This document shows positions 35,953-46,785 of a stretch of DNA of 64,000 nucleotides, piece after piece. Within the stretch, counting starts at the first letter, position 1. Every line of letters starts with the position of its first letter. The notes under the pieces are model-generated. The model saw only the letters and a program-made list of their open reading frames with translations. It had not been told where the DNA came from and did no database searches. This DNA comes from Kingdonia uniflora (Eukaryota > Streptophyta > Magnoliopsida > Ranunculales > Circaeasteraceae). Location of the stretch: positions 384,501-448,500 of the forward strand of contig JACGCM010000655.1 in assembly GCA_014058105.1 (NCBI GenBank). The letters run 5' to 3'. Position numbers and translations under genes: made by a program.

Positions 35953-35973
35953 GCCTAAAATATACATTACGGC
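35953..35973 (-). repeat. 21-bp GCCGTAATGT...TTTTAGGC element, copy 4
   Basis: A perfect copy on the minus strand. The identity with the reverse complement of copy 2 extends to 26 bp (35951-35976), while the outer right flank CGGAGTGAAATAAGAGT is shared in direct orientation. Confidence 0.85.
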
Positions 35974-38900
35974 CATCGGAGTGAAATAAGAGTCGGACTT
36001 GCGTACGTGGAAAGCGAGTTTGGAGCTCCACTATAGACCTATTGGATAGTCTTTCTACGCTTTCTAGGCAAGTAGTTAGAGCTGCCGGTAAACTACTTCT
36101 CGTAGTAGGTGTTTTTGTAGTTTAGGGACGGTTGGCTCCCGTCTTTAAAGAGGGATGATCGAGGACGCTCAATTTGAGACGTGAGCAGTGTGTTGCAGCG
36201 GTGTAGCACTGAATCCCGGCTTCGACATAGCAACGGGTTCCAGGGAAGGTGTTGGTGAACCTAACCTTGAGAAAACCACACGCGCAAACTTGGCGTACGC
36301 AAGTAGAAAGAGAATTCCAGGGAAGGGAAGGTGTTGGTGACTTATTGACCGAAGTAGCCTGTGAAAGGTCCTTTTCATTGCCGACGCTGCTGCGATCAAC
36401 GCTGAACCGTTCACGATCTATATAGGGAGAGGGGAGAAGCTATCTTCTTGTGGGGAATCTATCCATTGTTGCGACAAAAAAGCAAGTATGCACAGATAGG
36501 TCGGGACTGATGAAGGGTCCTTCTTCTTTCTTCGCATAGGCTTAAAAAAGTAACAGCATGACCACTACGCTGGCCCGGATCTTGCGGGAGCGCAGCAAGT
36601 GAAGAAGGCTAACGCATTCCGCACGAGAACACACCGCATTCTAAGAAGGAGTCTTTCTGAGCGCCAACCTGGTCGATATAGCGCCTATCTTCGCCGGTCT
36701 CAAACCTACCCTCGCATTTGCATAGACTTGCGTACGGTGAATGAGTTCCTAACTAGCTAGTTACCTATGCGCTTGGCAACATCCAGATCCCAACGGTGTG
36801 TTGGAGAAGGCGTGGATTGTCTATCTACACAAGATACACGTCTATATACACATCTATTACACAAAAGGGCGCTTTGCTTGTCCTTTGTGTCCATTAGTAG
36901 GGGGTCTAACATCAGAAGAGAGGGTTGTGCAGTCTAAACTACAGGCCAACTTCAGTAGAAGCGGTTTAGAGGACTTTAAAAGGCGAAACCTTTGGCCGTA
37001 GTTAAGGAAAGCATAGTTTAAAGTAGTTAAGGGGCCTCTAAACTACTGTTGGGTAAGGCAGTAACCAGGACTTTAAGTAGCGTAGTTTGGAGGGCTTTAA
37101 AAAGCGTCGGACTTGCGTACGCCTAAGGCAGCAGCAAAAAAAGGCTAAAAAAAACCGGATTTCAGACCTAGAACCAAGGATCCTGTGTTTTAGAGCGTCA
37201 CTTGCGTACGTCAAAAGAACCGGAGGCTAGGCTACTCTTAGAGGTGGAGTTAGAAACATAGGTGGACACCGAAGGTGGAGCTAAAAGAAGATTAAAGAAA
37301 AGGAGTGTGTTTTAGAGTAAGGTGGAGTTATAACCCGGGGTGCATGAGTGGGAATCGACTTCTTTCTTTCGGCGCAAATCCCCCGCTAAACTACTAAAAA
37401 GCCTGTGTCTTTTTGTTGCTTTTGACTTAGGTTAGTTGCGATAGCTAGGTGTAATGCCTTGGTTAGTTGCGATAGCTAGGCGCGGCTATAGACATCCTAA
37501 GCTAGACGAAGGGATTCCGCCTCTAAACTACTTAAGCTCTATCATTCTGCCACTTCAACGCTCTATCATTCCGCCACTTCAATTCGATCTCTCTAAGCGA
37601 CGCTGTTGTTTGCCAAAGAAAGGTATGACTCAAAAGCCTAGGATCCTTGATGCAAAAAGAATAGCAAAAGCCGCTCAACCCACGGTTTCAAGAGACAGGC
37701 GCACCCCCGGTGTGTTGTAGAGCTCTTGTTCTTGTTAGGCTCTTGTTAGGAAAGAAAAGGAACTAGGCTAAAAAAAACCCGTGCTTCTTTTTAAAGACTC
37801 TCATGAGATCAATGGTGACATCTGACTACCCGGCGACATTCAACGAGATGAAGAAATTGAAGCTTTTTCGTCATTAAAGAAAAGAGCTAGGCCAACTTGA
37901 TGATGTCTCTTTTTTAGGAGAGCCGGTAGTAGATATTATGGCATCCGTAGATATAATGGCATCCGAGGAGCTAGTAGGCCCTTCAGACATCAGCTGCGGT
38001 GTTAGACTTACCTGCAGATTCAGACATCAGCTGCGAGTCTCCCCGTACGCAAGTTCACCCCGGCAGCAACAAAAGCGCAATAAGAAGGACTACCTTCTTA
38101 ACTCAATGCAGAGCAGATCCGAAGCGAAGACGCCTATAGCAAAGCCTATCCCAAAAAGAGGAGCCTACGGTGGCCACAAAGAAAAGGAAGGATCAAAAAA
38201 ACCTAACCCCTAACATTTAGGGACCTAACCTAAACCCTCGCAACAACCTAACCTAACCCCAATAGGGACCTCTGAGTCGTCAGCCCCACCAGCCCGTCGT
38301 CTCAGCCCCACTCTAACCATTACTAGGCACCACATTCTCCGGGAATATAGACCTAAACGGTTTAGCGAAAGAGTGACTTGACTATCGCTATAGTAGAGAA
38401 AGCTCGGTTTTTTTGTAGCTTAGGCATCACTCTCCCAACTCATATTGCCACACCCAAGCCTAGGAATCCGCGGAAGGATCCTAGCCTACTGGCTACTAAA
38501 CTAGAAACTCTTGCGTCGAATCCTTCTCAGTCCTCACTCTCCCCTCTCTAGTCCTCCTTCTATATACAGCGGAAAAGCAGCATACCCCTCTCCTAACTAT
38601 TCTTTACCTATTGGTCTAAGGGCCTCAGTAGCTCTTTTCCGGTAGTTTAAGCCACACCTAGCATGATGGGGGTCCTTAACTACGGCTGGCACCTCTCTAT
38701 CCTTAAGCTGATACAAAGCTGATGCAGGTGACCACGCCTACTACCTATTCCGAAGAAAGCTGGCCTACCCCGCCATCTAGAGAGAGGATCAGAGAGAGAT
38801 AGGGCATGCAATGCAAGGATGGGTTCTGCTATGATTGACTGACACCGCCTACGTACCTTCATCATGCCAAGTCAAAGGAAGAGTGAAGAGGTGTAGTTTT

Positions 38901-39532
38901 AAAGGGTTTTTTTTAGCAAAGGCTAACGATTATCAGAAAAGAGATAGACTATCAGAAAAGAGATAGACAGCGCTGTGTTGCTGAGGACCTACTATAGGGG
39001 TTATATCTGACTCTTGCTAGGCGTTGGTCTTCTGTGACCAACTCTTGCTAGGCGACAGAACGAGGACGTGTGCTGCGTAGGTAGCGTTCTTACTTCTGAA
39101 GCTCCTCCTCCTTCTGGCTTTGATCCACAACACACCCCTATAGCATCGTTCATACCTTTCCTTTCATACTTAACTGGGTCTCCTCTTTCCTTTTCCTTTT
39201 TGGGGAAGATGTCGTGATTCTAGTGATGTCGTGATTCATGACATCTGAGGTAGCATTTCCATCCTTCCTACGCCCTTTTTTTACACACACACACTAAGAG
39301 ATCTCCGTTGATGATAGTGATAGCGCGGCTAAAAAAACAAAGCCTACAGAAAGAAGAACTGGCGCGCAAACGGCTCTACTCTACTCTATAGAAAGAACTG
39401 GCACTTGTGAAACTTGCGTACGGTGAACCCCCCAAAAAACTAAGCAGAGTGATGAACTGTGAACAAAAGCCCTGGGGATGAATGACGGAGCCAGATGCTT
39501 GGCCTATTAGAGTCCTCGAATTATCAACCTGG

Positions 39533-39646
39533 AGAAGCGCTTAGTAAGAGTAAGGAAGAAGCAGGAACATAGCCTACTGACCCTATAACCATAGAAGCGC
39601 TTAGTAAGGAAGAAGCAGGAACATGGCCGACTGAACCTATAACCAT
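39533..39646 (+). repeat. Tandem duplication of about 57 bp
   Basis: AGAAGCGCTTAGTAAG, GAAGAAGCAGGAACAT and CCTATAACCAT in order at 39533-39592 and 39593-39646. The first copy has 6 extra bases (AGTAAG), a slippage-type difference. Confidence 0.88.
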
Positions 39647-39710
39647 ACCTAAATGGCGATAGCGATAGTCGTGATCCTAAACCATTAGAGCGAATTGGTC
39701 CTCGTCTTTT

Positions 39711-39746
39711 TGAGCGTACGCAAGTTGCGCAACTTGCGTACGCTCA
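39711..39746. repeat. 36-bp perfect palindrome of two head-to-head CGTACGCAAGT words
   Basis: Each 18-bp half starts TGAGCGTACGCAAGTTGC on its own strand, and the two halves are exact reverse complements with no spacer. The word family ACTTGCGTACG / CGTACGCAAGT, with a GCGTACGC palindromic core, is scattered across the whole window in both orientations. Examples lie near 2517, 4421, 7689, 9019, 12889, 18160, 21005, 23580, 28845, 29100, 36727, 42210, 48478, 53160, 58549, 61062 and 62107. I estimate of order one hundred copies by eye. A common extension on one side is ACTTGCGTACGGTGAAA. Confidence 0.92.
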
Positions 39747-40588
39747 ACCACCACACGGCTCAGAGGTGAAGACCTCCGGTAGGCTATGTTGATAGGAGGA
39801 CTCGAGTGAGTAGATAGATGAGAAGCTCGAGGCATTTGAGCGAAACGAAGACATCTTCTTAAAGATGAGTGAGTGTTCAGACCTCGCCCTAAAAAAAAAA
39901 CCCCGGCGCTATCGATAGGACCTAAGCTTCGTCCAAAGCGCCATCATCTTCATGAATAGATCGCTCTTCAACACACCGCGCTATCGAACTGCCTAAGAAT
40001 GCCTATGAGATGCCAGCATCGCGCTTTTTATCTGCTGTTGACGAGCTTGAGTGGGGAGAAAGCGGACTCTTGAACCGCTCGCGGACTCTTGCTCTTTTTA
40101 CGCTCTAACTACTAGAAAGAGGGCAGGGATAGGGTAAACCACCACCTATATCCTCCCCAATCGATTCTACAACGGAGGCCTCATTGCCCCTAACTACTTT
40201 TAAGCGTATTGAACACGCTTCTCTATTTATCTAAACTATGCAAAACGAATGGCCACTCCTAACAGAACGAAGATCTAAACCATGGTCACGCCCTGAGGTC
40301 TGGAGAATCGAAGCGGAGCATCATTCCTAAAAAAAGCCCTGAGGTCTGGAGAAAAAAGCACTCACTCGGCGGATAGAAATAGCCAAGGCGCATATCTATG
40401 CTCGTATCTCTGCATCATTCCTAAAAAAAGCCGAAGCGTAGGAGACCAGGCAATGGATCCAAAACGTGGAGCGATAGAGTCTCGTCGGTGGAAGCGCCTT
40501 CTGATTGGGTCAAGCTTGAAGAGTAGATATGCAAAACGAAACCACCAGATCAAGATGGATTGAATGGCCACCAAAACAACCTAGCACT

Positions 40589-40773
40589 AGCACTGGACCA
40601 ATGGGAAAAGTGACGCTCCTGAGCGTAATATCCCCACCCGAGCATGCATTGAAGAGTGAGACCCCTTGTCTATTCCTAACTTTTAGCACTGGAGACTAAT
40701 TGGAAAAGTGACGTTCCAAAAAAAGCGTCATATCCCGACCATGCATTGAAGAGTGAGACCCTTTGCCTATTCC
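40589..40773 (+). repeat. Diverged tandem duplication of about 90 bp
   Basis: Both units have AGCACTGGA, GGAAAAGTGACG, GCGTAATATCCC or GCGTCATATCCC, CATGCATTGAAGAGTGAGA and CCC-TTG-CTATTCC (about 40589-40683 and 40685-40773). AAAAAAA replaces TGA in the second, an example of A-run growth. Confidence 0.85.
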
Positions 40774-41616
40774 AGTTCATCCTGTACTTGTGAACCATAG
40801 TAAAGTAACTAAGGTAGAGGGTGTGGGGTTCGCTCCTTTCTTGCAAATACAAAAACAAAGGGTTCCTGGCATCGTCTTTTTTGCGGTTACGGTTTTGATC
40901 ATGACAAGGCAACTCAACTACGGAAGAGAGTCATCAGGCCCACTCTATAAGACAAGAGAAAAAGTACGCTGTCTCTCTCGGCGGTCTAAGGCGAAGAATC
41001 CATTAGACCGAGCATCGCCGCGTAGTTTTTTGAACTTGCGTACGCTGAAGAGGGTAGCTCTTTTTTTTTTTGCAAAAAACCAAAAGAAAATGGGACAGGG
41101 ACACTCTTCTTACTCTTTTAAACGTACGCAAGTCTGGCTTCTTTTTGCATGAGACCGGAGTGGTGGTAAAGGCTTCCCCTCAGAACGGTAGATTAGGAGT
41201 GATCTTGTGGTTACGGAGATGCATTCTTACTTGCGTACGGTGAGATATCCCCGTTGTCAAAGCTAGGAACTATGAAGTGGGATGTTATGTATGCGCATTA
41301 TATAGAAGACTGACCCTGTGCGTGAATGGAGCATCCTACTGGAAAAAAACGCAAACTGACTATGAAGGAAGGCAAAAGCCCATGCTACTAGTGTTAAAAA
41401 ATAGGAACTACTGGTGTCCTTTTAAACGTACGCAAGTTGCGTTTATTTCATTCTTACAGTGGAAAAGTAGTTTGGACACCCTAAACCACTGAACAACACT
41501 ATTTATCCGATGGCGGCCTCTAAAGCTACCTACTTCGACGCGGTTTTTCTACAGGAACTGGACCCCTAAACTACTCTACAGGGCTCGGCTTCGCTTTTTC
41601 GCTATAAACATTACCA

Positions 41617-41665
41617 CTACTTGTAGTTGTAGTTGCTTTTTAAATACAACTACAACTACAAGTAG
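41617..41665. repeat. 19-bp perfect stem-loop, CTTTTTAAATA loop, copy 1
   Basis: Arm 41617-41635 (CTACTTGTAGTTGTAGTTG) pairs perfectly with 41647-41665 around the 11-nt loop CTTTTTAAATA. It lies about 280 bp from the 3' end of trnC, so it could act as an RNA end or stability element there. This is inference. Confidence 0.92.
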
Positions 41666-41944
41666 CGTGTCCACCTCCGGTTCCTTTGCTTTTTGATAGG
41701 CTGCGTTGGTTCTGAGACATTAGAAGTGGGAGCACAGGCTTGTCCTTTAAGACATTACCGAAAGAGCATGGTCGCATAGCTTCTATGCTTCTATTGTATA
41801 TTGTAGTCGACTTCAACACATCTTAAAGAGGTAGTTTAGCGGCACACAAAAGATAAGCGATGCCTCAGTGTTAGTCTCATGTTAAAGAGAAGCGATGCCT
41901 AACGACTGTCGTGAGTTTCTCGTTCATTGCCTATGCGGTAGAGC

Positions 41945-42017
41945 AGGAACCGGTCGGATTCGAACCAACGCATAGAAGTTTTGCAGACTTTTGCCTTAGC
42001 CACTTGGCTACGGTTCC
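41945..42017 (-). tRNA. trnC: tRNA-Cys(GCA), bacterial-type (trnC2-like)
   Basis: A 73-nt cloverleaf on the minus strand. Acceptor GGAACCG pairs with CGGTTCC, and the discriminator is U73, the base expected for cysteine tRNAs. The D-arm is GCCA-AGTGGCTA-AGGC. Anticodon stem AAAGT/ACTTC has an A-C mismatch at its top pair, and loop CTGCAAA carries anticodon GCA at 41982-41984. The T-arm is GTTGG-TTCGAAT-CCGAC. The acceptor and D-arm match neither the native plant mitochondrial nor the plastid tRNA-Cys as I remember them. A second, horizontally acquired bacterial tRNA-Cys is known from beet and other angiosperm mitochondria, and this fits that type. It delivers cysteine in mitochondrial translation. 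The word ACTTGCGTACG lies about 190 bp away on the 5' side (42210-42220), next to a tandem array. Confidence 0.9.
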
Positions 42018-42235
42018 CTCTTAAAAGAGAGATAGAGCTCTTTTCACCAGCGCTGGTGAAAAAGGGGGGGCTACCAGAAGTATGAAAGAAAAGACGACCT
42101 GCCTCAACTCGAAAAAGCGTTGTAGGCGGTTGTAGGCGGAGTGAAAAGCACGCTCCTTGTTTAAAGACAAACACTGTCTTGCCGTACGCAAGTAAAAAAG
42201 TAGCTTAGAACTTGCGTACGCTGAACTCTCACTAT

Positions 42236-42304
42236 GCTATGATACGTTATTACCCCAGGCTATGATACGTTATTACCCCAGGCTATGATACGTTATTACC
42301 CCTG
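42236..42304 (+). repeat. 23-bp tandem, three units, beside trnC
   Basis: GCTATGATACGTTATTACCC followed by CAG, three times at 42236-42258, 42259-42281 and 42282-42304. Located about 220 bp upstream of the minus-strand trnC. Confidence 0.93.
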
Positions 42305-42835
42305 TACAGACCATTCGTGTCTAGATTTCTTTGATCGCGGCGACTTGCGTACAAAGAAAGGATAGATTGAAATAGCTAGGTCCGGGTTTAAAGACAAAAG
42401 AGTGGTCTATGGTCTAGTAAGGAAAAAGGAGCTTTGGTGCGCTATACTGATGCTAAACTTCAAAGGCTAGAGATTTGTCTTTAAACGATGTCTTGTTGTC
42501 ACTCTGTTTGTGGGTCAGCGCAAAAGGGTTCTCTGAAAAGGGACTCCTTTTTTTGGGGCGCATCTTGGTTCATCCGCTTGGATCTCCAATTGGTCAGCGC
42601 GCTTAGGCTCATTAGCTCTCTACTCAGGAGTGCTGCTAGGATCTTCCACTAAACATTGGAATAGACATTACATAGCAGTTAGTCTCATCTCGTGGATGAC
42701 TGCGTTTGTCTTTAAACTTTGGCTTGCCTTTCTTTGGCTTGGAAGAAGGCATCGTCGTTCATCTGACTCGGAAGTGCAGCAAGGTGCATTGGATCGGGGA
42801 ATGCAAGGATCCTTAGACTCTTCACAAAGGTCTCT

Positions 42836-42965
42836 GTGGCTAGGTTGTTCATAGTAGCTAGGTTCTTCATCGTGGCTAGGTTGTTTTGTTCATCGTGGCT
42901 AGGTTCTTCATAGTGGCTAGGTTGTTTTGTTCATCGTGGCTAGGTTGTTCATCGTGGCTAGGTTG
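42836..42965 (+). repeat. CATCGTGGCTAGGTTGTT tandem array
   Basis: About seven degenerate units of 15-21 bp (CAT[CA]GTGGCTAGGTT[GC]TT, some with an extra TTGTT). Confidence 0.88.
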
Positions 42966-43339
42966 CTGCGAGATTCATCTGGTGCTCAGTGGATCTAGAC
43001 AGCTAGGCTCTTCTCTGCTGAAGGATAGCCCTCTAAACTACGTTGACATGGTTTTTTTTTGGCCTGGACTCTCCACTCCTTTTAAAAGCCCTTCTTTTGG
43101 CTTCTCCTGCTCTCCTACCGCTTATTCCATCTCGGCCTTCTCACGCGCATATCTCTTTGCTGCTGTGCTCTTGTTCTCCGGTTGCAGCTTTCCTACTTCT
43201 TTTCTTTCTATTTCTAAACCTTATTGCCGACCTCGTAGGATCTCTGAATGACTCACTATAAGGATAGAGTGAAAGACAGTAGTTTAGAGGCGAGATCTCC
43301 ATAGAGTGTATGCGAGGCCTATGAAGAATAGCAACTCAA

Positions 43340-43452
43340 AAAAAGAAGGATCCTAGCATTTTAAAAGAAGGATCCTAGCGTTTTAAAAGAAGGATCCTAA
43401 AACTACGCAACGGGTTGATGAAGAATAGCATTTTAAAAGAAGGATCCTAGCT
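43340..43452 (+). repeat. Tandem array built on the AGGATCCT word
   Basis: TTTTAAAAGAAGGATCCTAG recurs at 43359, 43381 and 43430, with a partial unit at 43343. The 22-bp unit contains the BamHI word, so here the word is multiplied by ordinary tandem expansion. Confidence 0.88.
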
Positions 43453-43966
43453 ATTAGATGTGCTCGTGGAGAGATTGAGGACCCGGGGAGAAAAGCCTGA
43501 TAGAAGGACAGTAGTTTGGAGACCTTCCATTGCGATTCCCAGGTTTTGCTTGGTTAGTGCATCCCATCTTAGAATCGACACTAGACTCCGGGTCTCATTG
43601 GTACCAAGGATGAGAGAGAGAATGTGTGCTTTCAGGAAGGAATGGGAAGAGCGGGTGTGCTGCCTAAACTACAACCTTTGAACCCGCGTTGGGGTGGGTC
43701 CACTGTAATCAAGCGACAGTCTTTAGACTATAGATCTATGCTATGAGTTTTTGACCTATGATCGCTTCGGCTTCTCTTTGCATTTCTAAGATCTGAAGCA
43801 AAGAGTGGACTTGCGTACGTGAAAAAAGGGCTTCTCTCTTGTTGATCAAATGGAGCGATAGCGAATAGGATGCGGGAAGCTTATTGAGAAAAGAAAGGCG
43901 AAGGGCTAATTTCATAAGCTCAACCCCTTCTTTCTTCCTATAGCCCTTAACGTTTAGAGAGATTGG

Positions 43967-44079
43967 CATTGACTTGAACCAAGAATTCATGGGCGTGGTG
44001 AGCTCGGGCGATTCTTGAGCACCCGGACCCGCACATTGACTTGAACCAAGAATTCGTGGGCGTGGTGAACTCGGGCGAT
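43967..44079 (+). repeat. 46-bp direct repeat
   Basis: CATTGACTTGAACCAAGAATT onward at 43967-44012 and 44034-44079 with two differences. The first copy covers the start of a minus-strand open frame (43736-43990), which is therefore doubtful. Confidence 0.9.
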
Positions 44080-46473
44080 ACAGATGGACTGGGCGCAGGT
44101 AGTTGTAGTTTAGGAGCAGATAAACCTCGCTTCTTATGCGAAGATCATAGGGAATAAAGAGTAGTTTAGAGGAAGATCATAGGGAATAAATAAAATAAGT
44201 GGACACCAGTGGCGGAGAGTAGACCGTGGCATGATTGAACTGAGGATCTCGTCAATCTCGATCATGGAGAACCAAACCAGAGGAAGCCAGCTTTGACTCA
44301 AGCCCAACTAGTTGCAACACACCCCCTAGCTAGCCTATATAGTGCCTATAGTGCCCATAGAAATAGAAGAGAGCCCAGTACGCACCAGAAGCCTGTGTTA
44401 AGTTTGAGTATGCGAAGCCGGTGGGATGGGTAGAGTCGAGAAAGATAGGATAGCGATAGGGCGGATCTGGGGTTGGTTCACCGCAGACAGACCAGAGGGA
44501 AAGGATAGCGATAGCGTGGATCTGAAGACTGATGTCAGTAGTATAGAATACTTTAGAAGACGCGTTGACCAGGTTGAGATGCGGACGATCCCAAACAATT
44601 AGCAATAGAAGGAGGAGAGTTTCAAAGTAGTTTAAGGGCAGATGACCCTGAGAAAGGCTGCGGATGACCCGGAGAGAAAGGCGAGAGTAGAGAGAAGCAA
44701 AACTTGCGTACGGAGATCTTGATGCTCAACTGGCCTAAGCCTTTAGGGATAGGGGAGGGAGATGGGAGTGGAGAACGAACCAGATCAGAGTGGAGCAGAA
44801 TAGCGCGGATCCAGAGTAGAGATTGACATGAGACAGATGCTACCGACTCTGATAGACGATTTGAAAGAAGGATACTCGCCTTATTTGAAAGTAAGCAAAG
44901 TAGGCCAGAGAGGAGAGAGAAGGCATAGCGTAATGAGAATCCTGGTCATCTGAATCACTGGCTATTCTATTATAGACAGAACTAGCCAAAGACATGATAG
45001 ACATTGCCACTGCGCAACTTCAAGCGAAGCCATTAGGGTGCCGCTTTTCTACGGGTAGGGAGGAGCCGCTATTCTGAAACACGTAAAAAAACTGCTTCAA
45101 GGCCTATAGCGTTGTCTTAAACTTTGCCCTTTTTAAACTCCTTAACTACATATATACATTACCACGACTCCAAACTACAAACTACATCCATCGGTCTCTA
45201 AACTACTCTTTAATGCTTCTAGGTCTGAAATGCTTATTTTCCTTCTACTAGTTTTTTTAGCGTAGTTTTAGAGGTCTTTTCCATATACCGTCTTTTAACG
45301 TACGCAAGTTCCAACACACACCTCTTTTCTTTAATGCTTAAAGCCACTATGAACATTACCACTACTAGTTACTGCGTACGCAAGTTTAAAAACAAGCTTC
45401 CAAACTACAAACTACACCCCACACTATACCTATCACCGTACGCAAGTCGTCTTCTATTTAAAGCTAACTCAATCCGCTTATCTTGCCCTTATGAAAATTG
45501 CTACGCTATCGCCAGCACAATACCTATTCTTGCGCTAATGAGTTTGCCCATGCCTCTCTATAAAGGAGTTGTAAGCTTTAGCAACTACAACACCACCTCT
45601 GCGTTCAAGAACTCAAAGGCTTTTGGCGTACGCAAGTTCCAACACACACCTCTTCTTCTATTTAAAGGCCTTCTTCTAATCTACGCTATACTATGTCTAT
45701 TCTATTGACTCGCTTGTAGTTGTAGTTGCTAAAGCTACAACCACAACTACCATAACTCCTCTGAGCTACTTGAAACTTGCGTACGGCTTCCAAACTACCT
45801 TCTTTGATGACGAGTTGAACTAGAAAGCAACCACCTACTTCCGTTGTTGACCACTCTCGCATTTTAAAGGCCTTACTCTTCACTTGCGTACTTTTTGTTG
45901 AAAGTATAGCCACCGTATACGCCCAGTTGTCTTGGCGTAATGTATATTTCTGCCCTTTTTTAAGGCGGGGTAGCACTTACTTGCGTACGGTGAAAGACGA
46001 ACTCTTAGTCTTCAATCGCCGTACGCAAGTTTTTTTTTCTCTCATTACCAAGCACCGCTTTGAAAAGAGATGCGCTTAGTTTCGAAAAGTAGTCTTTAGA
46101 AGTGCATTCTACCAAGTCGCTTACAGTAGTGAGTGGTTCAGGTGAACTTTGAGTGATGACGCTGGTAGCCTTGTCCACCGTACGCAAGTCTAGCTACTTT
46201 TAGGATCCTAAACTACGCTTCTAAACTACCATTTTCTTTGTAGTTTAGGATCCTCCCTAACTACCCAAACTACCTATTCTAACCCTTTTTTGGGCTCTCC
46301 TACTCTCACGTTGAATGGGCTGTAGATGCGCCACCAATAAGACCGGCTAAAGATAACTACTTCAAGCGGCTAGAAAGAGAACAGCGTAGTTTAGAAGCAA
46401 CAGCGTAGTTTAGAAACCACAGAGGGCTTTCAAAAGTAGTTTAGAAAGTAGCAAGTAGCTTTCAAACTACAAA

Positions 46474-46541
46474 CTACCGTAGTGCCCACTAAAACACAGA
46501 ATAGGTTCTCAAAACTACGGAACTTGCGTACAAGGAAAAGA
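46474..46541 (+). repeat. 68-bp long-range direct repeat, copy 2
   Basis: The partner of 3817-3884, 42.7 kb away in the same orientation. Downstream is GTTGCTAAAGCTATGATAGA, a further dispersed sequence also found near 25068, 53432 and (reversed) 2049. Confidence 0.93.
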
Positions 46542-46732
46542 GTTGCTAAAGCTATGATAGACAATGGAGTCAGAAGAAGAACAGCAAGAAGCGACAGACT
46601 TGCGTACGGGGAAACAGAGGAACTTGCGCTTTTAAAACGAAGGATCCTTAGTAGTTTAGAGCCATTAGAGCTAGCGCCTTTAGGTTGCTAAAGCTATCAG
46701 AATAGCTAAAGAATAGACAAGAAGAAGGTAGC

Positions 46733-46785
46733 TTGTAGTTGTAGTTGTAGTTGCTTTTTAAATACAACTACAACCACAACTACAA
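46733..46785. repeat. 21-bp stem-loop, CTTTTTAAATA loop, copy 2
   Basis: Arms 46733-46753 and 46765-46785 pair with one mismatch, and the 11-nt loop CTTTTTAAATA is identical to that of the hairpin at 41617-41665. The stem is one GTAGTT unit longer. A third, related hairpin with a different loop lies at about 45714-45750. Confidence 0.9.

Larger units (their letters stand above)
33587..39710. other. Intergenic, mixed
   Basis: No gene seen. TCCAGGGAAGG-TGTTGGTGA is duplicated at about 36238 and 36313. GTTAGTTGCGATAGCTAGG is duplicated at about 37432 and 37461. TCCGTAGATATTATGGCA-like sequence is duplicated near 37930. 38400-39000 is comparatively word-poor. Confidence 0.65.
42305..46473. other. 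Intergenic, including a word-poor block
   Basis: No gene seen. 44110-45010 is purine-rich and unusually poor in the dispersed words, and may be younger or foreign sequence. 44450-44525 repeats GGATAGCGATAG and GGATCTG. 45150-45980 returns to dense words, including CTTGAAACTTGCGTACGGCT at 45769. Confidence 0.65.

Noticed and set aside
40763..41152. 129-codon open frame, plus strand
   Set aside because: No similarity to any mitochondrial protein I know. It contains translated copies of the CGTACGCAAGT word and an A/T run.
41899..42174. 91-codon open frame, minus strand
   Set aside because: It contains the whole of trnC; the open frame is incidental.
43736..43990. 84-codon open frame, minus strand, with helical-looking composition
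   Set aside because: No family recognised. Its start lies in a 46-bp direct repeat and it contains a CGTACGCAAGT word in the middle.
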